The position numbers were made by a program, and so were the translations under genes. A stretch of DNA of 64,000 nucleotides, from assembly GCA_012861695.1 (NCBI GenBank), contig JAAOOA010000453.1:166501-230500 (forward strand), given 5' to 3'. This stretch comes from Trematomus loennbergii. Taxonomy: Eukaryota > Chordata > Actinopteri > Perciformes > Nototheniidae. Below the pieces are notes generated by a model that was given only the letters and a program-made list of their open reading frames with translations, made no database searches and had not been told where the DNA came from. Of this stretch, positions 1 to 10,441 are shown in pieces. Position 1 is the stretch's first letter. The number at the start of each line of letters is the position of its first letter.

Positions 1-382
1 TGCCTGCCTCGCTCAATCTCTCTCTCTCCCTTTCTCTCCATCGCTCAACCTCACTCCACCTCTCCACCCTGTGTGCGCTCCTCAAGTTTGCCTGTGCTTG
101 CCCAAGTTGGCACAGCGTTACAAATGTGCCACAAAACCAACCAATGGATTTAGCCTATAATAAGACCGTCAACAGCCTTATGGCAACCTCAAACCCCTCT
201 GTTTCCGTAACAACAATTCACGAGCGCCTCCCTCACCCCCCCCCCCGTTGACAAATCTCGAGCGTAACAGCCCTCCCCCGTTGACAATTATGATTTCCCA
301 GGAAATGTAAGTTTCGGGGTGGGCCCGCCCTGGTAAATCAAATGCCCGCCCAGAGACGTATGTCTGCCGCCGGGTCTGGTTC
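1..382. other. Unassigned flank left of duplicated unit A
   Basis: No gene is seen. The stretch is pyrimidine-rich at its start and contains two C-tracts followed by GTTGACAA (about 230-285). The same C-tract plus GTTGACAA motif marks the edges of units B (about 35845-35890) and C (about 45300-45400). Similarity to units B and C begins at about 375-383, so this is the sequence just outside, or at the edge of, the duplication. Confidence 0.5.
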
Positions 383-615
383 TGGGCAGTTTCTCTTTCC
401 TTTTAAAAGTCTCTGAAAGTGTCGGTTGTTTCAGTGCCGTTACCTGAGTGGCCGCTGTGTACTCGTCGTGTTGTTGTTGGTGTTTGTATTAGATTGGTCG
501 TGTTGAACGTAGCTCTGTTCTTTCCACCACGCGGAACCTCCGCCTTGCAAACATTGCATCTGGCTGTTACACTGCCTTCGCTTTCAATTTTATAATACTT
601 CCAAACTCCTGACAT
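383..615 (-). pseudogene. BED zinc-finger hAT transposase N-terminal remnant, copy A
   Basis: The 70-residue reading frame starts MSGVWKYYKIESEG and carries the first half of a BED zinc finger: an aromatic WKYY motif, then C-N-V-C. In copy B the second zinc ligand pair follows (HTTH). In this copy, as in copy C, a small sequence change replaces it with TPTTTRR and the frame runs into unrelated codons. BED fingers are the DNA-binding domain at the N terminus of many hAT transposases and ZBED genes. No catalytic domain follows, so this is a fragment. The left end of the element, which is visible in B and C, is cut off here by the unit A breakpoint near 380. Confidence 0.7.
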
Positions 616-639
616 TTTCTCTGTCCCGAGTCACCAGCT

Positions 640-1770
640 GAACGTAGCCTCTCGTTAGCTTACTGCTACTATTAGACCCAGTTTATTGCCATAAATATGA
701 TGATGGATTATCAGTAAAAAATTCTACGTGACACAGACACATTGGATTAACCTTGAGCGGCGTTTTTATTCCGTTGAACACAACTTTTGATCACAAATCA
801 AAAAAGGTAAGATGTAATTATTGTAATATTTTTGAAACCGGATGTTGTTTACTTTCTCTTTTCTGGCTGAAAGCTCCGCAAATTCGGGGTCGTACAGTGA
901 TGACACTACATGTATGGAATATGTGGAGTCTCAGCTTTAATCAGATATCTTGTTTGTGCAGTTACGATAAGTAATAAGGGCATTTTGAGAGTGAGTGCTG
1001 TGCAAAACTCCGTTAGCATTAGTTGAACAGATCTCCACTGGGCTTTCAACTAAAGACACAGCCACGCAGAAACTGCGGCATGTGTACGGCTCCTTATGGG
1101 TACTGCAATCTTTGGAAGAGCCGGAGCGGCGTTCTGGTGCTCTCCGTCAGAACTGCACCCCTGTCAGACGAGACATATACCACGTGATGACACGTTAGGC
1201 TCGTGTTGTGTTCAAGGAAGTGTCCTGAGATTAGCGCCTGCAGGCTTGCTCCATGGACCTGTCAGCTCTGGACAGCGCAAAATGCGTACATGAAGCGCTA
1301 CGTCATGAACGCAAGAAATCTACCCTCGTGGGGACGCGCTCATGTGATTAGCTTAGAATTGAGGAGACATCTGATTGGCTATAGATAGAAAAAATTACAA
1401 GTACGAATCGGGTGACCGTCAGGGGAGTCTCAAAAAACCCACACACGAATGCACAGCGATCCATGCACAGAGAGCGGGTTGTGTTTGTAGGTTCAGAGGT
1501 TTTAAACGGAAAACAAATATGTGAGGATCAAAAATACATATGTAAAACTTTTTTTTGTATTTTATTTACATGAATATGAAACTGAACACATTTGTGTGTG
1601 CATTGAAAAACACAAGTGTGGATCCTGAAATACAAGTGTGAATCCTTCTGTGTGCATGTGTGTATTATGAGACTGTTCTGAGCCCATACACTGAGAGTTA
1701 GACCTAACACACTTAGCTATTTGATCTCCCTCTGGAACTAACTGAACTAGTTATACATATATTTATTCTT
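640..1770. repeat. Repeat unit V (hAT-BED flank), copy A, with an inserted patch
   Basis: The sequence matches 46280-47335 directly and 33780-34980 in reverse complement. It contains no convincing gene; the small open frames are shared only because the repeat is shared. From about 1024 to 1219 the V sequence is replaced by about 195 bp belonging to a different repeat (unit U, as at 5317-5515), after which V resumes. The right part (1500-1770) matches unit B but is missing from unit C. Confidence 0.65.
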
Positions 1771-1773
1771 CAC

Positions 1774-2053
<280 letters not shown>

Positions 2054-2215
2054 CAGAGAGACGCGCGTACAAATTATTGCCCTCTGCTTAAAATTACTTA
2101 TAATCCAGATATCTCACCATGACTCGCGTATGCATGCACGGTGTGGAGAAAGATATGGACACAAGATGTGTGCAAATGTATTTAGTTTCCTATCCATGTG
2201 GACATGATTTAAGTG

Positions 2216-2365
2216 TGGGGGGGGGACCTCACCTCCTCCTCCTCTAGGGGGGGACCTCCTCTCCTCTAGGGGGGGACCTCCTCTCCTCTAGGGGGGGACC
2301 TCCTCTCCTCTAGGGGGGGACCTCACCTCCTCTAGGGGGGACCTCACCTCCTCTAGGGGGGTCCC
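2216..2365. repeat. 21-22 bp minisatellite, array 1
   Basis: Tandem units of the form GGGGGGACCTCACCTCCTCTA with variable G-run length. The same minisatellite occurs at 7286-7530 and 48298-48545, and single leftover units lie at about 4893-4920 and 33318-33330. Confidence 0.9.
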
Positions 2366-2631
2366 CTCGATGCATGCTCCCCCGGGAAGATGTGTTTTTA
2401 ATATTGAAGTTAAAGCATCAATCTGGTGCACTTTGAGAGCAACATGAGGAGCTCTATAGATACATCTCTCAACACCCATTTGAAACTGAACTGGAAACAG
2501 ATTTAATTTTTCTTTATGGATATTTTACAAATCACTCTCCTTTCAAACTGTATTCTTGTTTATTAATAACAACTTTTTTACTGTCATATAGTATTTTATA
2601 CCTGTTTATCATATAAAGATGTGCCTTTACC
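2366..2631. repeat. Repeat unit U, copy 1 (truncated)
   Basis: The sequence from GATGCATGCTCCCCC onward matches the starts of the U copies at 4920, 10442 and 48546. It is cut at about 2631, where LINE sequence begins, so only the first 265 bp of the unit are present. Confidence 0.6.
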
Positions 2632-4890
2632 TATCGTCCGCATAAAAATGTAAGTTGCTCCATCGACATTTTCACCTAAACTATTGATGTAGATGGAGAA
2701 TAAAAGTGGACCTAAAACAGAACCTTGAGGAACACCATTAGTAATGTTTAACCACTCAGAAGACAGCCCATCAAAATGAACACATTGGGACCTTTCAGAG
2801 AGGTAGTTCACAAACCACCCCTGCATGGCTGGATAAGCCAATACTGAGTAGCCTCTGCTTTAAGATGCGATGATCGACGGTATCAAACGCTTTGGAAAGG
2901 TCAATAAATAGAGCTGCACAACTCTGCTTATTATCTAAAATACTCGCCACATCATTCACCACTTTCATTGTGGCAGTGATGGTGCTATGTTGCTTTCTGA
3001 AGCCTGACTGATGTTTAGACAGGATGTCATTTGTACATAAAAACACCTTTACCTGTTCACTCACTAGGCGTTCAAGAACCTTAGCCAGAACTGACAATTT
3101 AGAGATGGGCCTATAATTATTTAAAACAGTTGCCTCCCCCCTTTTCAGCAAAGGCAGGACATACGCTGACTTCCACAGTTTTGGAATTGTGTTTGTGCTG
3201 AGGGAGAGGTTAAAAAGAGTAGTGAGAGGTGGAGCAATAAATCTGCAGCTATCTTTAAAAAGAAAGGTTCCACGTTGTCCGGGCCGGCCGGTTTCTTAGG
3301 ATCTAACTTGGTTAAAGCTTCACGAACAACATCAACAGTAAAAGGAGTAAAACTGAAAGGGTTTTCCAGACCACATTGTTCAGAGTCACAGACTGTGGTG
3401 TTCACAGAAGCAGAGTTAGTCACAGAATCAAACAGAGAACCACAGGACACAAAATGCTCATTAAAACAATTTAACATAGTAGCCCTGTCCGATATAGAGC
3501 CAGATGCTGTGGTAATGCACGGAGGTAGCTCATTTCGGATCTCACCGGTGGATAGCGATTTTATGGCTTTCCAAAATTTCCTAGGATTATTTAGGTTTTC
3601 TGTAGTAACTGACAAATAGTACTTCGACTTAGCACTTTTGACCTGTGAAGTGAAGCTATTTCTTAGTTGCCTAAAACGCAGCCATTCTACCTCTGAGCCT
3701 GATTTCCTAGCCTTTGCCCAGGCCTTGTTTCTCTCATGTAGGAGACTGGACAGTTCAGCAGAAAACCAAGGATTGTCTCGTCCCTTTACTCTAAAAGTAC
3801 GTAGGGGTGCATGTCTATCTATAATTTCCATAAAACCAAGATAAAAATAAGACCATGCAGTTTCAACATCAGCACACAGATCGATTTTTCCCCAATCAAA
3901 CCCAAACAGATCATGAACAAAACCCTGCTCCACAAAATGTTTTGTGTCTCTTAATAATAATACGGGGTTTAACCTTTTGGACCTTAGTGTCCCTAATTGT
4001 GGCTACAACACAGTGGTCACTCACATCATTTGCAAATACTCCCACAGATGGGTATTTATAGGGAACATTAGTTAGAATGAGATCAATTAGGGAGATTTAT
4101 TAGGGGACTTAACGTTAGGGCGAGTAGGACTGTCAACAATCTGAGTAACATTCAGAGAGATACAAAGGTTTTTAAAATCCTCTGATACTGCAGTTAACCA
4201 GTCCCAGTTAAAATCTCCAAGTAGCACTATTTCCTTGTAGTCTAGTTGTGATAAAAGTTTGCTAGTGAAGACAAGGAGTCCTTGACAGCTGAGGGGGGTC
4301 TGTAACACCCCACCACCATGACTTGTTGCCCCTTTGCCACTTCTATATTTAAGGCTAAAAATTCGAATTGCTTACTGACAGATTTGGAGATCAATGTGGT
4401 TACACTGAACTTATTCTTAACATAAATGGCAACGCCACCACCTTTTTAGGACGGTCGGTACGATATACACTATAACCATTTAAGTAGATGTCAGAGGCCA
4501 AAATAGATTTACTAGCCACGTTTCTGATAAGACAATGATATCAGCATCAGTCGAGCTCGCCCAAATGCGGACAAAATCTAATTTAGTAACAGACTGCGCA
4601 CATTTAAGTGAATGAATCCCAACCCAGATCTAGAAATAAAATCAGCAGGAGTAGCTATCTGACTACTACTGCTACTGGGCGGTCCAGGGTTTAGTTGTAC
4701 ATTCCCTGATAGTAATAATAGCAAAAAAAACCAAGCACCTTTTCCTTTTAACCGACACACATACATTGTCATCTGCTTTAAAGTCACCAGCACTCTCCGC
4801 GAAAGTGAGATTAGAGCTCAAGAAGCAGTCCTGAAGAACCATCATAGCAGGCAAGTGAGAAAGACAAACATTTGTCGAACTGAATGTCTG
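2632..4890 (-). mobile_element. APE-type non-LTR retrotransposon (LINE), copy A, 3'-truncated and frameshifted
   Basis: Read on the minus strand, the order is a short hydrophobic N terminus with a 2A-like motif (4680-4793), the start of the endonuclease (HLNVRSL), endonuclease core (LLGDFNWDW at about 4225), a linker region (3145-3933) and reverse transcriptase blocks: FRKQHST, ALFIDLSKAFDTVDH (about 2880-2920) and [18 protein letters not shown] (about 2690-2740). The copy stops exactly at the YADD catalytic box, where it joins repeat U. Several frameshifts break the reading frame. The domain order fits the CR1/Jockey/I supergroup; a closer clade cannot be settled by eye. Copies B (32497-33317) and C (49343-52114) are the same family. 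Confidence 0.85.
4680..4706 (-). other. 2A-like NPGP motif at the LINE N terminus
   Basis: The residues are SGNVQLNPGP directly after a hydrophobic run (FFLLLLL). The canonical 2A ribosome-skipping core is D-x-E-x-N-P-G-P; here Asp is Asn and Glu is Gln, while NPGP is intact. 2A-like sequences at the N terminus of ORF2 are known in some CR1/L2-type non-LTR elements, so the placement fits. Whether this variant is active cannot be told from sequence. Confidence 0.6.
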
Positions 4891-4894
4891 TGAC

Positions 4895-6770
4895 CTCACC
4901 TCCTCTAGGGGGGGGTCCCCTCGATGCATGCTCCCCCAGGAAGATGTGTTTTTAAATATTGAAGTTAAAGCATCAATCTGGTGCACTTTGAGAGCAACAT
5001 GAGGAGCTCTATAGATACATCTCTAACCCATATGAAACTGAACTGGAAACAGATTTAATTTTTCTTTATGGATATTTCACAAATCACTCACCTTTCAAAC
5101 TGTATTCTTGTTTATTAAATAACACTTGTTTTTACTGTCATATAGTATTTTATACCTGTTTACTTTATTGTCTTATTTTTGTATAACTATAATGATCATA
5201 TAAAGATGTGCCTTTACCTCACTGGTTGGAGAACAAGCTTCTTATATTCGTTAGCATAGCTAGCTAACCAGATGCTAATAAAACAAAGTGATTGACTGTA
5301 TGATCAGTATGACAGATGAACAGATCTCCACTGGGCTTTCAACTAAAGACACAGCCACGCAGAAACTGCGGCATGTGTACGGCTCCTTATGGGTACTGCA
5401 ATTTGGAAGAGCCGGAGCGGCATTCTGGTGCTCTCCGTCAGAACTGCACCCTGTCAGACGAGACATATACCACGTGATGACACGTTAGGCTCGTGTTGTG
5501 TTCAAGGACCCTGACCGTGGCCAGGAAAAACAGGCACTCGCTTTTTAATTGTTTTGCGGTCTAGATTTCTTTAATTTTTTTTTTTTGCGTGTGTTTATAA
5601 ATTACCTCGAGGGCCGTACCATATCTTCCCTTCTAAAAGGGTTAAATTAATAATCTTTTTTCTCAAAGTAATGATAAACCTGTGAGTTGGATGTAGAAAA
5701 AGTCAGAACAATATAGATGTTTTTTATTTTAAAGAAAATTCAGATTGAACATAGTAAAAAAACTGTAAATTATAGTGTCCGTCCAAAATCTTTTTTTACT
5801 TATAGTGAAAACTACCCTTGGATGATGGGTTAGTAGACTAAAAGCTTTAGGAATCCAAAGTACAACATATAAGTACCCTGTATCAAGATTGATTCAAAAC
5901 CAGTGACATTTGTCCTTTTTAGAGAGATTAGCAAAAAGAAACCACTTCTGAGGTGATTTGGGTGGAAATGGGGGTTTTACCGTTTCTCTGGAACCCATCG
6001 GTCGATATTGGTGATTTACATCTCTTTCTGACCGTTAGAGTCAATAGAATCGAAGGGGGGTTTTCACATAGACTCCAACGTTAACACAAGAAGGTGGGGG
6101 CTTCGCGCATGCAGGTTTGCAGCAGAGTGAGCCTATCTCTCGCTCTGACATCTAGAAACTGTAAAGCAGTTTTATTGCTTATGGATTATCAGAAATCATT
6201 TCAAAGGGACACAGACACATTGGATTAACATATGGATTAACTGCAGCAGCGTTTTTTATATCGTTTTAATGCCATTGAAGACCACTTTTGAGCAGACTAC
6301 GACACAAGGTAACCATGTTAGCATTTTTAGCTACCTAGCGCCACATGTTTTGATGTCTGTTTTTGTTTATAAAGTTGCGATTTCGTATAATTCAGTGATA
6401 ATGAGGGTACCCATCGATTCTGTGTCACCTCACGATGTGAATCGATGTCATGGATGTGCAGAAAAGATAAATAATAAGGTTTTGTGAGTGATTTTCGGTG
6501 CAGTAATCTGTTAGCATTTTTCGCTCGTTGCTAATTCAGAGGCTCAGTGTTAGCATTGTGGGTTTTATTTTGAAAAAAAAGATCAGTTAGATGAGTTTCT
6601 TCCCGTTACATGGATATAAAACATTCATAGTTTATTAAATGAACATGCCCTCAGACACTGTTTCCTGATCTGTTTGGTATTTTGAAAACAGAAATGTATA
6701 AATATACCTTATATAGGTATGGCCCTACAATATATCATTTAAATATAGTATGATAGGTCCTTTAAATTAC
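4895..6770. repeat. Repeat unit U, copy 2
   Basis: A complete or nearly complete copy of a roughly 1.7 kb unclassified repeat, also found at 10442-12150, at 48546-53050 (interrupted by a LINE), and inverted at 31560-32495. It contains the segment ACCATATCTTCCCTTC...GTTGGATGTAGAAA, which also occurs inverted just before the zinc-finger exon 2 in each unit. No coding region is convincing. Its right end in other copies reads CTTAACAGGTTAA, suggesting a TTAA-targeting DNA element. From 5711 the sequence reads straight through the site where copy 4 carries a LINE. Confidence 0.5.
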
Positions 6771-7010
6771 TGCATTCATATCTTATTATTTGTGAGCTGC
6801 AGGAGATACTGACAGGCTGGCAGGAGAGAGGGAGAGAGAGAGGGAGAGAGAGAGGGAGGGAGGGAGAGAGGGAGTTTTTTGTGTTATTATCCACAGTTGA
6901 AGTACATTATTCAAGTTTACATTATTTGAATGTAATAATTATGTTGGTTGTTGTTTGTGGAAGCTCCAGTGAATGAGCATTAACTGAGTTTTAAACATCA
7001 CTTTAAAGCA
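6771..7010. repeat. AT-rich spacer with GA-rich simple repeat
   Basis: Includes the end of a TTAA-flanked MITE related to 20404-20882 (AGTATGATAGGTCC near 6745-6765) and a GAGAGGGA-rich simple repeat at 6826-6875. The following bases match 47905-48025 in unit C and 33545-33665 (inverted) in unit B. No gene is seen. Confidence 0.5.
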
Positions 7011-7285
7011 GGGGTGGGGAACCTTTTTCCTCTCAAGGGCCATTTCAATTTTTTCAACATCCTCCGAGGGCCGTACAAATGATTGACCTCTGCTTAAAAA
7101 TACTAAAATCACAGCCCCTTCATTTCACCTATCTTTCATGCTGTGCAAAGAAAAAGAAACCTCTGAATCCAGATATCTCACCATGACTCACGCATGCATG
7201 CACGTGCACGGTGTGGAGAAAGATATGGACACAAGATGTGTGCAAATGTATTTAGTTTCCTATCCATGTGGACATGATTTAAGTA
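7011..7285. mobile_element. hAT-type MITE fragment (CAGGGGTGGGGAACC end)
   Basis: Begins with CAGGGGTGGGGAACCTTTTTCC, a terminal sequence typical of hAT-superfamily non-autonomous elements, followed by AAGGGCCATTT and GAGGGCCGTAC. The same block is at 48027-48297 and, inverted, at 33340-33545. The right end is not seen because the minisatellite follows. Confidence 0.6.
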
Positions 7286-7530
7286 TCCTCACCTCACCTC
7301 CTCTATGGGGGACCTAACCTCCTCTAGGGGGGACCTCACCTCCTCTAGGGGGGGACCTCACCTCCTCTAGGGGGGACCTCACCTCCTCTAGGGGGGACCT
7401 CACCTCCTCTAGGGGGGACCTAACCTCCTCTAGGGGGGGACCTCACCTCCTCTAGGGGGGACCTAACCTCCTCTAGGGGGACCTCACCTCCTCTAGGGGG
7501 GACCTAACCTCCTCTAGGGGGGTCCCCTAG
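7286..7530. repeat. 21-22 bp minisatellite, array 2
   Basis: About eleven units of the ACCTCACCTCCTCTAGGGGGG type, some with ACCTAACC in place of ACCTCACC. This is the same family as arrays at 2216 and 48298. Confidence 0.92.
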
Positions 7531-7532
7531 AT

Positions 7533-9340
7533 CAGTGGTTCCCAAACCTTTTGTGCCCAAGGCACACCAAAGGACAAGTAAAAATCTCAAGGCACACCTA
7601 TTGTGCAAAATAGCCCTTATAACACGTGTTATCACTCATATCATGTAAAATATCTGTAAATGTGCATAATTATTTACTAATGCCAAATAAAATGTGACAA
7701 AGACAACTATATACTCATGAAATATTTATTAACGAAATATTTCAGAAATTAATTTGAAACTTTATCAAATTAGGCTTCATCAAAGCAGCAACACACTCAT
7801 TTAAACCAGACGGGTCACAAAATTAAAAATGAGGCAAAGACTCAGCAGAAATTCAGCACAGAGAACTGTCAATGCAAGGAAGCTGCACTGTCCATGGGCC
7901 TGAACTACAAATTATAAATGTAACATTTCAGCAATCAGCATTGAAACATGTGCTATTGTAAATATTTTGCCGACTTACAAATTAGTGAGATACATGTGCC
8001 TGTCGGGGGCGCAGACTTTTTTAATCCTTGATGGCACTGAGGAGAGGGCCACTCGCAAGTCCTGTTCAACAGAGAGCCGTGACCTCCTGTTGTTCTTCAT
8101 GTAAACCAGAGTAGAGAACGCCAACTCACACAGGTAGGTAGTGGGGAAAAGAAGAAGTTGCTCAATCGCGTGGTGGGAGATGCTTGGGTACTCCGATGCA
8201 GAAGCCAACCAAAACTGATCCAGTGGGAGCTCACTAAATTTGAGTTTCAGTGTGCGGTCCACACGAAGCTCTGCACTCCTCTCTCTCTTTCATAGTGAGC
8301 TTTTCTGTTGGGAATTCCTGGTGGAATGGGTCTCGGATCCAGTCATAGTCCTCGATGTCAGCAACACGTGGAAAATAGCGGTCAAACCTCTCTTTTAAGG
8401 TCTGAAGGTGTTTGGCATATACAGCGCGCTCCCTAGCTGTCTGCGGCGCAGCTGATGCCAGCGGGAACATGTCCATGGAGCCCTGTTCCAAAGCCTCGCG
8501 CCACAGGATAAGTTTGCCCATAAACCCCCAAATCTTTTCTGTGGATGATAAAATGTTTTCATTCCTGCCCTGAAGCTTGGCGTTTAACTCGTTGAGATGC
8601 TCATAAAGACGGGATAGGACTTTCCCCCGTGACAGCCAACGTACCTCTGTGTGGAGGATCAGGCTTTGGTGGTCGGCTCCCATCTCGACGCACAGCTGGG
8701 AGAAGAGGCGAGATTTCAGGGGCCTTGATTTGATGTAATTCACCATCTTCTCCCGTAGTATGGCTTTCCATTTCTTTGCAGAAGAAAAACGTCTCTTTGA
8801 TAGAGTCAGCATCAACATATCTGACGTTTGCCAGAAGTTGGGCAGCCCCACTTATGTCAGTAGATTCGTCTATTTGTAGGGAAAATCTGCCGCTCGCCTG
8901 CAGTGCCATAAGACAGGTAACTTTCATGATACTGTCTGCTGACAGTTTGTTTCCTCTTTTCTTTCGGTGGTGGGTTGTCGGCAGTCTCTGCACTGGTGGT
9001 TGGTGGTTTGCTCCGCACAAGAAAGCGCTCCATTTTCCCTCTTGCGTGTTTCTCTGTTTTAATGTTGTCCTTCAGCCTTCGATGTGTCACGGTCTTATAA
9101 TTCCCACCTGCAACTGCGTTAACAGCGAAATATGGGGTTCTGTGAGGATTTTTTTTAAAAGAATTGTTTTTAGGTATAGAGTTTGCCTCTGTATTATGAA
9201 ATGAGTGCATACAAAGTACTGATATAGTAAATTAAAAAATATAATATTTTGGTGTAGTTGTATATTGCAATAATAATGTATGGTTGTCACAAAATCCCAC
9301 GGCACACCCGGACTTGCCTCACGGCACACCGTTTGGGAAT
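7533..9340 (-). mobile_element. hAT transposon (CAGTGGTTCCCAAAC type), internally deleted
   Basis: The left end is CAGTGGTTCCCAAACC and the right end is GGCACACCGTTTGGGAA, which are inverse complements apart from the last bases, lost against the following LINE. The transposase lies on the minus strand in between. A GGCACACC motif near both ends supports this as one element. Confidence 0.75.
7975..9033 (-). pseudogene. hAT transposase (ZBED5/SCAND3-like), internally deleted
   Basis: Starts MERFLVRSKPP and continues with a charged linker, a block SGRFSLQIDESTDISG (which holds the first acidic catalytic region of hAT enzymes), RYVDADSIKETFFFCKEM, then after a break FIKSRPL-like YIKSRPLKSRLFSQLC, LHTEVRWLSRGKVLSR, and the C-terminal dimerisation region (EQLLLFPTTYLCELAFSTL, then KNNRRSRLSVEQDLRVAL). 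The segment that should hold the second catalytic Asp (TDGA-type motif) between TTGED and KMVNYIKS is missing, near 8755. Further frameshifts occur near 8250 and 8850. This copy cannot be active. Confidence 0.8.
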
Positions 9341-10440
9341 CAAATCAAATCAGGTTTTATTTATAAAGCACATTTAAAAGCGATTTTTGGTCGAGCCAAA
9401 GTGCTGTACATGTAATAAAAACACATTACTACAAATCACAATAAAAGACAATAAATTACAACAGATATATATAAAAAACAAAATAAAAACACAAGGAAAA
9501 GTCAGGAGTCGTGCTCCGCTCTAACTAGAAGGCCAGAGAGAAGAAGTGTGTTTTTAGTGTAGATTTAAAAACCCCTAGGGTCTGGGCCGACCTCACATGG
9601 AGGGGCAGAGTGTTCCAGAGCCTAGGGCCAGCTGCTGCGAAGGCTCGGTGCCCTCGGGTTTTTAGCCTGGTCTTGGGCACTACCAGCAGCAGCTGGTCAG
9701 CAGACCTTAAAGCTCTGGCTGGGGTGTAGCGCTGGAGGAGTTCAGCTATATAGGCCGGAGCCAGCCCATTTAGTGCTTTAAAAACAAATAAAAGGATTTA
9801 AAAATCAATTCTGAACCGAACTGGAAGCCAGTGCAGTGAGGCCAGAATTGGGGTGATGTGGTCACGCTTTTTGTGGCCAGTCAGCAAACGTGCAGCAGCG
9901 TTTTGGACTAGCTGTAGGCGTTTAATTGAGGCCTGGTCCATACCCACATACAGAGCGTTACAATAGTCCAGTCTCGAGGTTACAAAGGCGTTAATAACCC
10001 TTTCTAAGTCATTAAAAGATAAATACGACTTGGTTTTGGCCAATGGTCTTATTTAAAAAAAGCAGGATTTGACTACAGTGCTGACCTGCTTGTCGAATTT
10101 AAAAGTGCTAGTGAAGGTCACTCCAAGGTTCATGACCGAGGGGAGGATGTTTTTTTTTATAGAGCCCAGAATATCAACCGGAGAGGCTGAGGTTGGGGTC
10201 CAACAAAGATGACCTCAGTCTTGCTCTCGTTGAGGTTGAGAAAGTTTTTGCTCAGCCAGGATTTGATCTCTGCTAAGCAGTCCATCAACTGCTGTAGGGA
10301 GTGTTTGACATTTGCTTTGAGAGGCAGATAGATCTGTACATCGTCGGCGTAGCAGTGGAAGGGAATATTGTGTTTTGTGAGAATTGAACCTAGGGGCAGT
10401 ATGTACAGTAGAAAAAGGATGGGGCCCAGAACCACTGCCC
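9341..10440 (-). mobile_element. LINE fragment, L2/CR1-like, 5'-truncated
   Basis: On the minus strand the right part encodes the reverse transcriptase palm (ILFLLYILPLGSI, FHCYADDVQIYLPL with the YADD box near 10340) and then KSWLSKNFLNLNESKTEVI. A second frame (9798-10043) gives the C-terminal region with SRLDYCNALYVG, LQLVQNAAARLLTG and HWLPVRFRIDF. The 3' end carries a short TGATT-type tail at 9341-9353, as in L2-like elements. It is a different family from the LINE at 2632. The 5' part is missing at 10440, where repeat U starts. Confidence 0.85.
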
Positions 10441-10441
10441 A

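Noticed and set aside
2216..7530. CRISPR-like or satellite-like reading of the 21-bp arrays
   Set aside because: Units are directly tandem without unique spacers and the context is a vertebrate genome; they are minisatellites.
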